Positions 13,758 through 19,526 of a stretch of 19,526 bases of DNA are shown in pieces. Source of the DNA: Candidatus Aminicenantota bacterium (GTDB lineage Bacteria > Acidobacteriota > Aminicenantia > UBA2199). How positions within the stretch are numbered: the first letter of the stretch is position 1; the number at the start of each line of letters is the position of its first letter. The notes under the pieces are model-generated. The model made no database searches, had not been told where the DNA came from, and worked only from the letters and a program-made list of their open reading frames with translations. Both the position numbers and the translations under genes were made by a program. The DNA is taken from assembly GCA_020355945.1 (NCBI GenBank), contig CP070627.1:4101557-4121082 (forward strand). Direction: 5' to 3'.

Positions 13758-15203
13758 ATGGGTAAACAAATCGTTATACAACCAGTCTCACGGATCGAAG
13801 GCCATGCCAAAGTGACCATTCAACTGGATGATACCGGTAATGTTGCCGATACCAAGGTCAATGTAGTAGAATTAAGAGGGTTTGAAAAATTCTGTATCGG
13901 CAGGCCGGTGGAAGAGCTCCCCAGGATTGTAACCAGTATCTGCGGGGTTTGCCCCTGGTCGCATCACCTGGCTTCCGCTAAAACCAATGATGCGGTCTTT
14001 GGCGTGGAACCACCCCCGGCTGGGAAGAAGCTTCGCGACCTCTGTAACAGCATCGCTTATACCGAAGAACACATCCTGCATTTCTTCTTTTTAGCCGGTG
14101 CTGATTTTGTCATGGGACCCGATGCCGATTATTCGGTGCGTAATGTCATCGGTATTGCCCAGGCTAACCCGGAAATCGGGAAAAAAGTGGTGCGCAACCG
14201 TTGGCTGGGCTCACAAATGCTTGAGATGATATCCGGTAAATCAATTCACCCGGTGACCGCTGTTCCCGGGGGTTTTAGTAAACCGTTAACCCAGGCTGAA
14301 AGGGATAAAGTCCTGCCCATGGCAGAAGAGGTTTTGGAATTTGCCAAATTTTCCATCGCGTTTGCCAAAGATAATATTTTCCCTAAGTATCTTGATGCCG
14401 TTAAAACCTTAGGTGTAATCAATACGGGTTTTCTTGGTACAGTGGCGGATGATGGGTCTCTTAATGTGTATGATGGCAAACTCAGGCTCATGAAACCCGA
14501 TGGGTCTTATGAAGACTTCACTTATGAACAGTATACAGACTTTATTTCAGAGAAAGTGGAAGACTGGACATACCTGAAGTTCCCCTATGCCAAATCCTGG
14601 GGTGAAGGTTTCTCAATGGATTTCAACGATCCAAAGGGAATTTACCGGACCAATACACTGGCCCGGATCAATGTAGCGGATAAGATGGCAACACCATTGG
14701 CCCAGAAAGAATTTGAAGAGTTCAGGTCCCAGTTTGGCCGTCCCGCCCAGTTAACGCTTTTGTATCACTGGGCCAGGCTGATTGAACTGCTGTATAATGC
14801 CGAGCATGCGGTGGAACTTTTAAATGACCCGGATATCACCAGTAAGGAAACACGAGTTGCAGTGACTCCACGAGCAGCCAGGGGTGTGGGATGTGTCGAA
14901 GCGCCCCGGGGCACACTGATTCATGATTATGAAACCGATGAAAATGGCCTGGTTACAAATTGTAACCTGATCGTTGGCACCACCCATAATAATGCTCCCA
15001 TTAATATGTCCGTGAACCAGGCCGCCAAATCCCTGATTAAAAATGGGAATTACGATCAGGGTATGTTGAACAAGATTGAGATGTCGATTCGAGCTTATGA
15101 TCCCTGTCTCTCTTGTGCCACCCATAACCTTGACGGCAGCATCGCAGTTCAAATCGATATCCTGGACTCTAAAGGTAACTTGATCGATACCCTTAAGAAC
15201 TGA
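13758..15203 (+). CDS. mvhA: MvhA-like [NiFe] hydrogenase large subunit
   Basis: A 481-residue catalytic subunit binding the NiFe(CN)2CO site for reversible H2 oxidation. The early signature SRIEGHAKV (residues 11-19) is followed by the first ligand motif SICGVCPWSHH (Cys62, Cys65) and the last, DPCLSCATH (Cys450, Cys453, His456). A 25-residue tail follows His456, matching the peptide normally removed by a maturation protease, which is encoded immediately downstream. SD AGGAGG at 13744-13749 lies 8 nt before the ATG. All four Ni-ligand cysteines are present, so the enzyme should be active. It probably pairs with MvhG and feeds MvhD and HdrA. The group 3c assignment is from the gene neighbourhood and motifs. 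Confidence 0.95.
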   Translation: MGKQIVIQPVSRIEGHAKVTIQLDDTGNVADTKVNVVELRGFEKFCIGRPVEELPRIVTSICGVCPWSHHLASAKTNDAVFGVEPPPAGKKLRDLCNSIAYTEEHILHFFFLAGADFVMGPDADYSVRNVIGIAQANPEIGKKVVRNRWLGSQMLEMISGKSIHPVTAVPGGFSKPLTQAERDKVLPMAEEVLEFAKFSIAFAKDNIFPKYLDAVKTLGVINTGFLGTVADDGSLNVYDGKLRLMKPDGSYEDFTYEQYTDFISEKVEDWTYLKFPYAKSWGEGFSMDFNDPKGIYRTNTLARINVADKMATPLAQKEFEEFRSQFGRPAQLTLLYHWARLIELLYNAEHAVELLNDPDITSKETRVAVTPRAARGVGCVEAPRGTLIHDYETDENGLVTNCNLIVGTTHNNAPINMSVNQAAKSLIKNGNYDQGMLNKIEMSIRAYDPCLSCATHNLDGSIAVQIDILDSKGNLIDTLKN

Positions 15204-15242
15204 GACTTTAAAATTCAATTTAGCCTAAAAGCTTTAAAATAA

Positions 15243-15282
15243 GGGGTACGCGCTGGTTTATCCAGCCGTACTCCCTTTTTTT
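15243..15282 (+). terminator. intrinsic terminator after mvhA
   Basis: GTACG-c-GCTGG (15246-15256) pairs with CCAGC-CGTAC (15262-15271) around the 5-nt loop TTTAT, extended by a GGG/CCC pairing across a bulge, and is followed by seven Ts (15276-15282). This fits a Rho-independent terminator ending the hydrogenase operon. It lies 8 nt before the next start codon. Confidence 0.8.
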
Positions 15283-15289
15283 ATTTATC

Positions 15290-15769
15290 ATGACAGATTA
15301 TTGGAACAAGGAAATACTGGTCCTGGGATGCGGGAATATTCTTTTTGGTGACGATGGGTTTGGACCTGCTGCTGTAGAGTATTTACAAAAAAGCCGGGAA
15401 ATCCCTCCCGGGGTTGGCATAATTAATGCCGGTTTGAGTGTAAGAGAAATACTATTTAATGTTACTCTAAGTGATAAACGGCCAAAGAGAATAATAATCG
15501 TCGATGCCGTGGATGTGGGGAAACCGGCCGGAGAAATCTTTGAACTGGATATCTCTGAAATCCCGGAAAAAAAGATCGATGATTTTTCCATGCACCAGAT
15601 ACCCACTTCAAACCTTTTAAGAGAATTAAAGAATATATGTGGTGTTGATGTGAAGATCATCGCTGTACAGGTTCAACATATCCCTGAGGAGGTTTCTCCC
15701 GGGTTGTCGGAAGTTGTTCGCGATTCCATCCCCGCAGTATGTGAGACGATCTTCCACCATTTAAAGTAA
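15290..15769 (+). CDS. hydrogenase maturation endopeptidase (HyaD/HycI/FrhD family)
   Basis: A 159-residue protease that removes the C-terminal peptide of a [NiFe] large subunit after nickel insertion. Motifs seen: LVLGCGNILFGDDGFGPAAVE (about residues 10-30, with the Asp-Gly-containing metal-site loop), VDAVDVGKPAGEI, SMHQIP and the late VQVQHIPEEVSPGLS. Its evident substrate is the MvhA tail after His456. The start at 15290 fits the family length, but no SD can be seen: the 20 bases before it are the T-rich end of a terminator. Expression may depend on read-through, leaderless translation or an unseen promoter. It ends convergently with the minus-strand regulator 119 bases away. Confidence 0.9.
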   Translation: MTDYWNKEILVLGCGNILFGDDGFGPAAVEYLQKSREIPPGVGIINAGLSVREILFNVTLSDKRPKRIIIVDAVDVGKPAGEIFELDISEIPEKKIDDFSMHQIPTSNLLRELKNICGVDVKIIAVQVQHIPEEVSPGLSEVVRDSIPAVCETIFHHLK

Positions 15770-15888
15770 TTACAGGTATTCCATCATTTCATCATTCCAG
15801 AGGTGATTGGAGTAAAGTGGACCCCCTTTTTTTGGATTCGGATTTTGGATTTTTGCCTGTCCCCTTGTCTTCTTGTTTTCTCCCCTGC

Positions 15889-17247
15889 TTAAGTGATACC
15901 GAACTTTTTCATTTTTCTCCATAGGGTTGTCCGGTCCATCTGCAGAATATCAGCCGCCTTTTTCTTATTCCAACGCGTCTGACTAAGGGCATCCAGGATC
16001 AACTCCTTTTCCCCGCTAAATCGCTGCAAAGGCGAATCTTCAACATGAATCGCTTGATGGGCATCCATTTCCATAATTGTTCCCGTTTTCGTATCTTTAT
16101 TTGATTTTCTTCGATCGATTACCGCGGCTTTTAAATATTCAGGGAGGTGTTTCTGCTTGACTTGACCTTCATTACAGAAAATAAAAACATACTCCATGAT
16201 ATTTCGCATCTCTCTTATGTTTCCAGGGTAGTTGTGATTCAATAAGATTTCTAAGGCAAGCGGCGAAACCCCTGCCACATTTTTCTCCTGGATAATATTA
16301 AATTGGTTGATAAAATAATCGATAAAAAGCGGGATATCACTTTTTCGCTGCCGTAGGGGCGGGATTTTAATGTTGACTACATTTAATCGATAAAACAGGT
16401 CTTCCCGGAAATTGCCCTGTTCTACTTCTTTAAAAAGCTCTTTGTTGGTGGCAGCCAGGAACCTGACATTGATTTTTTCCGCTTTTGTAGCCCCCAGGGG
16501 GATAATTTCCCCGGTTTCCACCGCCCGCAGCAGTTTGGCCTGGAGTGGCAGGCTCATTTCCCCGATTTCATCCAGGAAAAGTGTCCCCTGGTGCGCAGCC
16601 AGAAAAAGTCCGGGTTTATCTTTGCGGGCATCGGTAAATGCCCCTTTTTTATATCCAAACAGCTCGGATTCTAGCAGTGTATCCGGTAAAGACGCACAAT
16701 TGATCTTGACAAAGGGTTTGTCTTTCCTATCACTCAGGGTTTGAATGGCTGTGGCAAACACCTCTTTACCCACCCCGCTTTCTCCTTCAAACAACACCGG
16801 TACCGTACTGGCCGCTATTTTGGGGAATTGATTCAAAATTTCGATCAAACGCTTATCCTGGGTGATAATATCTTCGAAAATGTATTTTTCCCGAATCTTC
16901 CTTTCCAGTTCAACTTCACGGGTGATATCTGAAAAAATATCTACCCAATATCCATGAGTATAGATGACTTTTGCTTTAATATATTTTCTTTTGTTGTCTT
17001 TTGTCAGGATATCAGAGATGAATTCTTCCCCTTTTTTTCCTTTTTTTCTCATATTGATGGGGCAAGTATCTTTGCAGCATTTTGTCCTTAATACTTCATA
17101 ACAGAATCTCCCGGCAGCTTCTTTTTCGGAAAAACCGGTTATTTCCTGGCAGGCTTTGTTCATATTTTTAATTCGTAAATCATCTTTAATGACCATAATA
17201 CCTCCGAAATTATGGTCAAATACATCATGAAAAAATTTGTCTAACAT
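15889..17247 (-). CDS. sigma54-dependent transcriptional activator with cysteine-rich PAS domain
   Basis: A 452-residue bacterial enhancer-binding protein. Residues about 5-120 are a PAS domain containing CYEVLRTKCCKDTCP (Cys49, 57, 58, 62; also Cys33), a pattern suited to an FeS, haem or thiol redox sensor. The AAA+ domain has Walker A GESGVGKE (155-162), ELFGYKKGAFTDA (GAFTGA variant with Asp206) and Walker B LFLDEIGEM (D226-E227), plus the R-finger region REDLFYRLNVV. The C-terminal Fis-type helix-turn-helix is KKKAADILQMDRTTLWRKMKK. There is no receiver domain, so it is not a classic two-component regulator. It is divergent from a sigma54-type promoter at 17498-17513 and is the likely activator of it, perhaps also acting on the hydrogenase locus. 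Its own ribosome site is weak. Confidence 0.92.
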   Translation of the reverse strand: MLDKFFHDVFDHNFGGIMVIKDDLRIKNMNKACQEITGFSEKEAAGRFCYEVLRTKCCKDTCPINMRKKGKKGEEFISDILTKDNKRKYIKAKVIYTHGYWVDIFSDITREVELERKIREKYIFEDIITQDKRLIEILNQFPKIAASTVPVLFEGESGVGKEVFATAIQTLSDRKDKPFVKINCASLPDTLLESELFGYKKGAFTDARKDKPGLFLAAHQGTLFLDEIGEMSLPLQAKLLRAVETGEIIPLGATKAEKINVRFLAATNKELFKEVEQGNFREDLFYRLNVVNIKIPPLRQRKSDIPLFIDYFINQFNIIQEKNVAGVSPLALEILLNHNYPGNIREMRNIMEYVFIFCNEGQVKQKHLPEYLKAAVIDRRKSNKDTKTGTIMEMDAHQAIHVEDSPLQRFSGEKELILDALSQTRWNKKKAADILQMDRTTLWRKMKKFGIT

Positions 17248-17497
17248 ATTCCCATTTTAACATATTGCCCACAAGAATGCAACAAAATGCAACAGATACC
17301 ACATATCGTTTTCCCCTCGGCGAGGGGGGCCTATAAGGCCCTTCGGGCCTCCTGAAGGCTTCTTTAACTGAACCGCTGCGGCTGTAAATGCAACAATATG
17401 CAGGATGTTATATAATCAGTGAGAAGTTGTTTACACATTGGGTATCGAAGCCTTCAATCTTTTTTTTAACCTTCTTACCCAAAAACGAACAAAAGGC
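17248..17497. promoter_or_regulatory. divergent control region with ATGCAACA repeats and hairpins
   Basis: Between the activator gene and the sigma54-type promoter. ATGCAACA occurs three times on the plus strand: 17277-17284, 17287-17294 (10 bp apart, one helical turn) and 17388-17395. These are candidate enhancer sites. Hairpins lie between them: CCCCTC/GAGGGG (17313-17327) and AGGCCC-ttc-GGGCCT (17336-17350). A 9-bp inverted pair GAAGGCTTC (17354-17362) and GAAGCCTTC (17447-17455) is also present. TATAAT occurs at 17411-17416 without a good -35. I see no gene in this stretch. Confidence 0.5.
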
Positions 17498-17513
17498 TGG
17501 CATGATTTTTGCT
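17498..17513 (+). promoter_or_regulatory. sigma54-type (-24/-12) promoter
   Basis: TGGCAT-GATTT-TTGCT matches the consensus TGGCAC-N5-TTGCA closely, with GG and GC separated by exactly 10 nt. A start site near 17524-17526 would leave a leader of about 45 nt before the DUF5320 start at 17571. A gene for a sigma54 activator lies divergently upstream, which supports the call. Confidence 0.85.
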
Positions 17514-17570
17514 TATATAATTGAATGAGAATTGTAATAACGGTTTAAAAAATCGATAAGGAGGTGTAAC

Positions 17571-17924
17571 ATGCCTGGTGGTGATAGAACCGGTCCTTTA
17601 GGTGTGGGCCCGATGACAGGTAGAGGTTTGGGTTATTGTGGGGGCTTTGATGCACCCGGATATGCATACACGGGGCCTTTTTTCGGAAGAGGCTTCGGAT
17701 TTGGCCGGGGAAGAGGCCGTGGAATGAGGCGCGGCATGGGTTTCGGGCTGCGCTGGGGTGTTTCTGTTTATCCGTACCCCTATGTGCCCCCCTATTCCTA
17801 CGAAAATGAAGCGGAAATGCTCCGCCAACAAGCCAAACACCTGGAAGATTCATTAGAGCAAATTAACAAACGGCTCACTCAAATAGAAGAACAAACAGTA
17901 AAAGACAAAAGCGAAAAAAAATGA
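17571..17924 (+). CDS. DUF5320-family glycine-rich protein
   Basis: A 117-residue protein with the family's N-terminal pattern MPGGDRTGPLGVGPMTGRGL followed by GYC. A Gly/Arg-rich middle comes next (GRGFGFGRGRGRGMRRGMGFG, about 39-60), then a Pro/Tyr stretch and a charged coiled-coil-like C-terminus (about 80-117). Its function is not established; such genes typically sit beside NifX-like and MinD/Mrp-like ATPase genes, as here. SD AAGGAGG at 17558-17564 lies 6 nt before the ATG, downstream of the sigma54-type promoter. A single Cys (Cys23) is visible. Role inferred: accessory or scaffold protein of a metal-cofactor handling module. Confidence 0.85.
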   Translation: MPGGDRTGPLGVGPMTGRGLGYCGGFDAPGYAYTGPFFGRGFGFGRGRGRGMRRGMGFGLRWGVSVYPYPYVPPYSYENEAEMLRQQAKHLEDSLEQINKRLTQIEEQTVKDKSEKK

Positions 17925-17930
17925 AAAAAC

Positions 17931-17978
17931 AAGGTGAGGGCACCCGGACAACACCGCTCTTCCCGGTGCCCTCACCTT
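17931..17978. repeat. strong 14-bp hairpin between DUF5320 and NifX-like genes
   Basis: AAGGTGAGGGCACC (17931-17944) pairs perfectly with GGTGCCCTCACCTT (17965-17978) around a 20-nt loop. The plus-strand flank has no T-run, while the upstream flank is A-rich, so it would resemble an intrinsic terminator only for a minus-strand transcript. In the plus direction it may be a partial terminator or a message-stability element separating expression of the first gene from the next two. Confidence 0.6.
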
Positions 17979-18043
17979 CTCTACCAACAGGATAACAGGA
18001 TAGAAGAGAAACAGAAGGTGGATATCAATAGGAGGAAAAGATC

Positions 18044-18373
18044 ATGAGGGTATTAATCGCAATTGAAAACGATGCCGGGCTGGATTCAATACTGGACGCA
18101 CGATTTGGAAGAGCCGGTTATTTCCTGGTTTATGATACGGATGAGCAAAAAATCCTCTCTATCCAGGAGAATCAGTTTAAAAACGAAGGTCACGGTGTGG
18201 GGATAAAAGCAGCCACATTTGTCATTGAAAATGGATTCCAGGCGGTCATCGGGGCGCAGCCCGGTCCCAAGGCAGCGGCAATACTGGGACAGGCCAATGT
18301 GAAGATGATCGTTGACGACAAAGGAACCGTAAAAGAGGCCCTGGAAAGACATAAACAAGATTTAACGGTTTAA
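18044..18373 (+). CDS. NifX/NifB-C-like dinitrogenase cofactor-family protein
   Basis: A 109-residue member of the dinitrogenase iron-molybdenum cofactor biosynthesis superfamily: MRVLIAIEND, DARFGRAGYFLVYD (about 18-31), the loop NEGHGVGIKAATFVIENG and VIGAQPGPKAAAILGQANVKM. These domains bind FeS or molybdenum-containing clusters or related ligands. No nitrogenase gene is visible, so this is one of the many stand-alone homologues of unknown substrate. AGGAGG at 18030-18035 lies 8 nt before the start, and the gene is 5 nt from the next one, so it is co-expressed with the MinD-like ATPase. Probable role: cluster or metal-cofactor carrier; unproven. Confidence 0.85.
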   Translation: MRVLIAIENDAGLDSILDARFGRAGYFLVYDTDEQKILSIQENQFKNEGHGVGIKAATFVIENGFQAVIGAQPGPKAAAILGQANVKMIVDDKGTVKEALERHKQDLTV

Positions 18374-18378
18374 TCATC

Positions 18379-19227
18379 ATGTATATTGCAGTGGCTTCCG
18401 GGAAAGGTGGAACAGGAAAAACACTGGTGTCCACTTCTCTTGCCCTCTGTGCAAAGGAATACGAATGTACTTATGTTGATCTCGATGTGGAAGAACCCAA
18501 CGGTTCTATTTTCCTGGCGCCTGAAATAGGGGAGGAGATTCCCTTTACTCTCCAGGTGCCGGAAATAGATAAGACCGTTTGTACCTTTTGTGAAACCTGT
18601 GCAAAATCCTGTTTATTTAATGCTCTGGCCATTCTCCCCCCGGTAAAAAAAGCCATGTTTTTCCCTGATCTGTGTCATTCCTGTGGTGTCTGTACCTATG
18701 TATGTCCTGTTGACGGCGCTGTCAAAGAAGTTGCCAGGGAAATCGGGAAGATAAGAATCGGCAGATCCGGGAATATCAAATTTATCGAAGGGCGACTCAA
18801 GGTGGGCCAGCTTTCCGGGGTCCCTTTAATCAAAGGAATTATCAACGATTATATGGATATGGAGGGTCTACTCATTGTTGATTCATCACCCGGTACGTCA
18901 TGCCCGGTGGTAGAAAGCCTGAAAGGAAGCGATTATGTCATCTTAGTTACGGAACCCAACCCTTTTGGTTTAAATGATCTGGAACTCACCGTGGAACTGG
19001 TCAAAGAGTTAGGCAAAGATGCTGGCATCATCGTCAATAAAGATAACGGCCAATCAACTATCATCGATGAATTTTCCCATGAAGTCAATATCCCGGTTAT
19101 TTTAAAAATCCCTTACTCCATCGATATCCAGAAGGCATATTCAAACGGAATTCCCCTTGTGATATCAATGCCGGGAACAGCGGAGCAATTCAAAGTCGTA
19201 TTAGAAATGATTAGTAGACGGTCATAA
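18379..19227 (+). CDS. MinD/Mrp-superfamily P-loop ATPase with inserted two-cluster ferredoxin domain
   Basis: A 282-residue ATPase. It has the deviant Walker A GKGGTGKT (8-15), Switch I-like YVDLDVEEPNG (about 32-42), an inserted ferredoxin domain with VCTFCETCAKSC and LCHSCGVCTYVCP (about 68-112), then VDSSPGTSCP (about 172-181) and TEPNPFGLNDLELT. Such proteins commonly occur in tandem pairs next to NifX-like and DUF5320 genes and are thought to act in FeS or metal-cofactor handling; here only one copy is seen before the window ends. No clear SD is visible and the start is 5 nt after the NifX-like stop, so translational coupling is likely. It could also be called a nucleotide-binding CooC-like protein. 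Confidence 0.88.
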   Translation: MYIAVASGKGGTGKTLVSTSLALCAKEYECTYVDLDVEEPNGSIFLAPEIGEEIPFTLQVPEIDKTVCTFCETCAKSCLFNALAILPPVKKAMFFPDLCHSCGVCTYVCPVDGAVKEVAREIGKIRIGRSGNIKFIEGRLKVGQLSGVPLIKGIINDYMDMEGLLIVDSSPGTSCPVVESLKGSDYVILVTEPNPFGLNDLELTVELVKELGKDAGIIVNKDNGQSTIIDEFSHEVNIPVILKIPYSIDIQKAYSNGIPLVISMPGTAEQFKVVLEMISRRS

Positions 19228-19266
19228 TGGTGCGCTGCTGCACGGAGACAAATGAAAAATAAGAAA

Positions 19267-19346
19267 CCACAGATTACACTGATTACACTGATTTTTTTTG
19301 TTTTTTTTATAATTTGTGTAAATCTGTGTAATTTGTGGGCTTTTTT
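19267..19346. repeat. imperfect inverted repeat followed by a T-run, intergenic repeat or terminator
   Basis: The left arm (19267-19293) begins CCACAGATTACACT and contains a 9-bp tandem GATTACACT (19272-19280, 19281-19289). The right arm (19311-19338) is its imperfect reverse complement, ending AATCTGTGTAATTTGTGG. A T-rich loop separates them, and TTTTTT follows at 19341-19346. It can fold into a long AT-rich hairpin that may end the DUF5320-NifX-MinD transcript. The pattern resembles widespread intergenic repeats. Confidence 0.6.
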
Positions 19347-19381
19347 CATCGCAGTCGCTCATAAGGCCGCTGGGCTCTCTC

Positions 19382-19476
19382 AATTCTATTGTAGGGGCTT
19401 GATTTATCAAGCCCGGCCCGGACGATTCATCCATGCCTCTACGGGGTTTGATGAATCAAACCCCTACGACAGAATT
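19382..19476. repeat. composite palindromic intergenic repeat
   Basis: Outer arms of 16 nt (19382-19397 and 19461-19476) match in inverted orientation at 14 positions, including GTAGGGG/CCCCTAC. Inside are two perfect small hairpins: GGGCTTGAT-tt-ATCAAGCCC (19395-19414) and GGGGTTTGAT-ga-ATCAAACCCC (19443-19464). The two inner units are related to each other. No coding content is seen. It looks like a REP-like or MITE-like non-coding element. Confidence 0.65.
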
Positions 19477-19490
19477 TATGCATATTTTTA

Positions 19491-19520
19491 TTCGCGTCCC
19501 TTCGCGTGTCTTCGCGGCTT
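19491..19520. repeat. three tandem 10-bp TTCGCG repeats
   Basis: TTCGCGTCCC, TTCGCGTGTC and TTCGCGGCTT follow one another with an exact 10-bp period up to the window end, so the array may continue. Function is unknown; it looks like intergenic repeat material. Confidence 0.6.
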
Positions 19521-19526
19521 ATTTTC

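Noticed and set aside
15820..15860. T-rich stretch with GGATT repeats as a terminator between the protease and the convergent regulator
   Set aside because: No stable stem precedes the T-run; it is only a low-complexity stretch with three GGATT copies.
17411..17416. TATAAT as a sigma70 promoter for the DUF5320 gene
   Set aside because: No acceptable -35 element lies at the right distance, and a close match to a sigma54 promoter lies downstream.

Overview
The window reads as part of a strictly anaerobic, H2-cycling bacterium of moderate GC content. This rests on a cytoplasmic [NiFe] hydrogenase of the Mvh type, soluble heterodisulfide-reductase-like proteins, NuoE/NuoF/NuoG-like bifurcation subunits, no oxygen-linked genes, strong Shine-Dalgarno (SD) sites, a sigma54 activator and a DUF5320/NifX-like/MinD-like module. 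I cannot fix the phylum; clostridial Firmicutes, Atribacterota-like and similar uncultured anaerobic lineages all fit.

Layout. 1-176: a structured inverted repeat of unknown nature. 177-776: a lone putative lipoprotein. 777-1135: AT-rich spacer. 1136-15203: a long co-directional electron-transfer locus: small ORF, hdrC, hdrB, HdrA(N-half)-NuoE fusion, HndB-like ferredoxin, NuoF-GltD fusion, DRTGG protein, CBS-ATPase protein, second DRTGG protein, small ORF, NuoG-HdrA(C-half)-HdrA fusion, mvhD, small acidic protein, mvhG, mvhA. A terminator-like hairpin follows mvhA, then a hydrogenase maturation protease (15290-15769). A divergent sigma54-dependent activator lies on the minus strand (15889-17247). 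Facing away from it is a sigma54-type promoter driving DUF5320, a NifX-like protein and a ferredoxin-containing MinD-like ATPase (17571-19227). The right edge holds intergenic inverted and tandem repeats.

How it works together. HdrB, HdrC and HdrA with MvhADG would form the core of an H2-using or H2-producing heterodisulfide-reductase-like complex. The NuoE/HndB/NuoF/NuoG parts and the GltD-like domain add pyridine-nucleotide chemistry, so the product is probably one large soluble flavin-based bifurcating or confurcating machine linking H2, NAD(P)H, ferredoxin and an unknown HdrB substrate.

The most striking point is the arrangement. The N-terminal half of one HdrA is fused to NuoE, and the matching C-terminal half follows NuoG about 6 kb downstream. 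The picture is that of an HndABC(D)-type NADH module, with its DRTGG/CBS regulatory genes, sitting inside a split hdrA gene. A second, complete HdrA follows in the same polypeptide.
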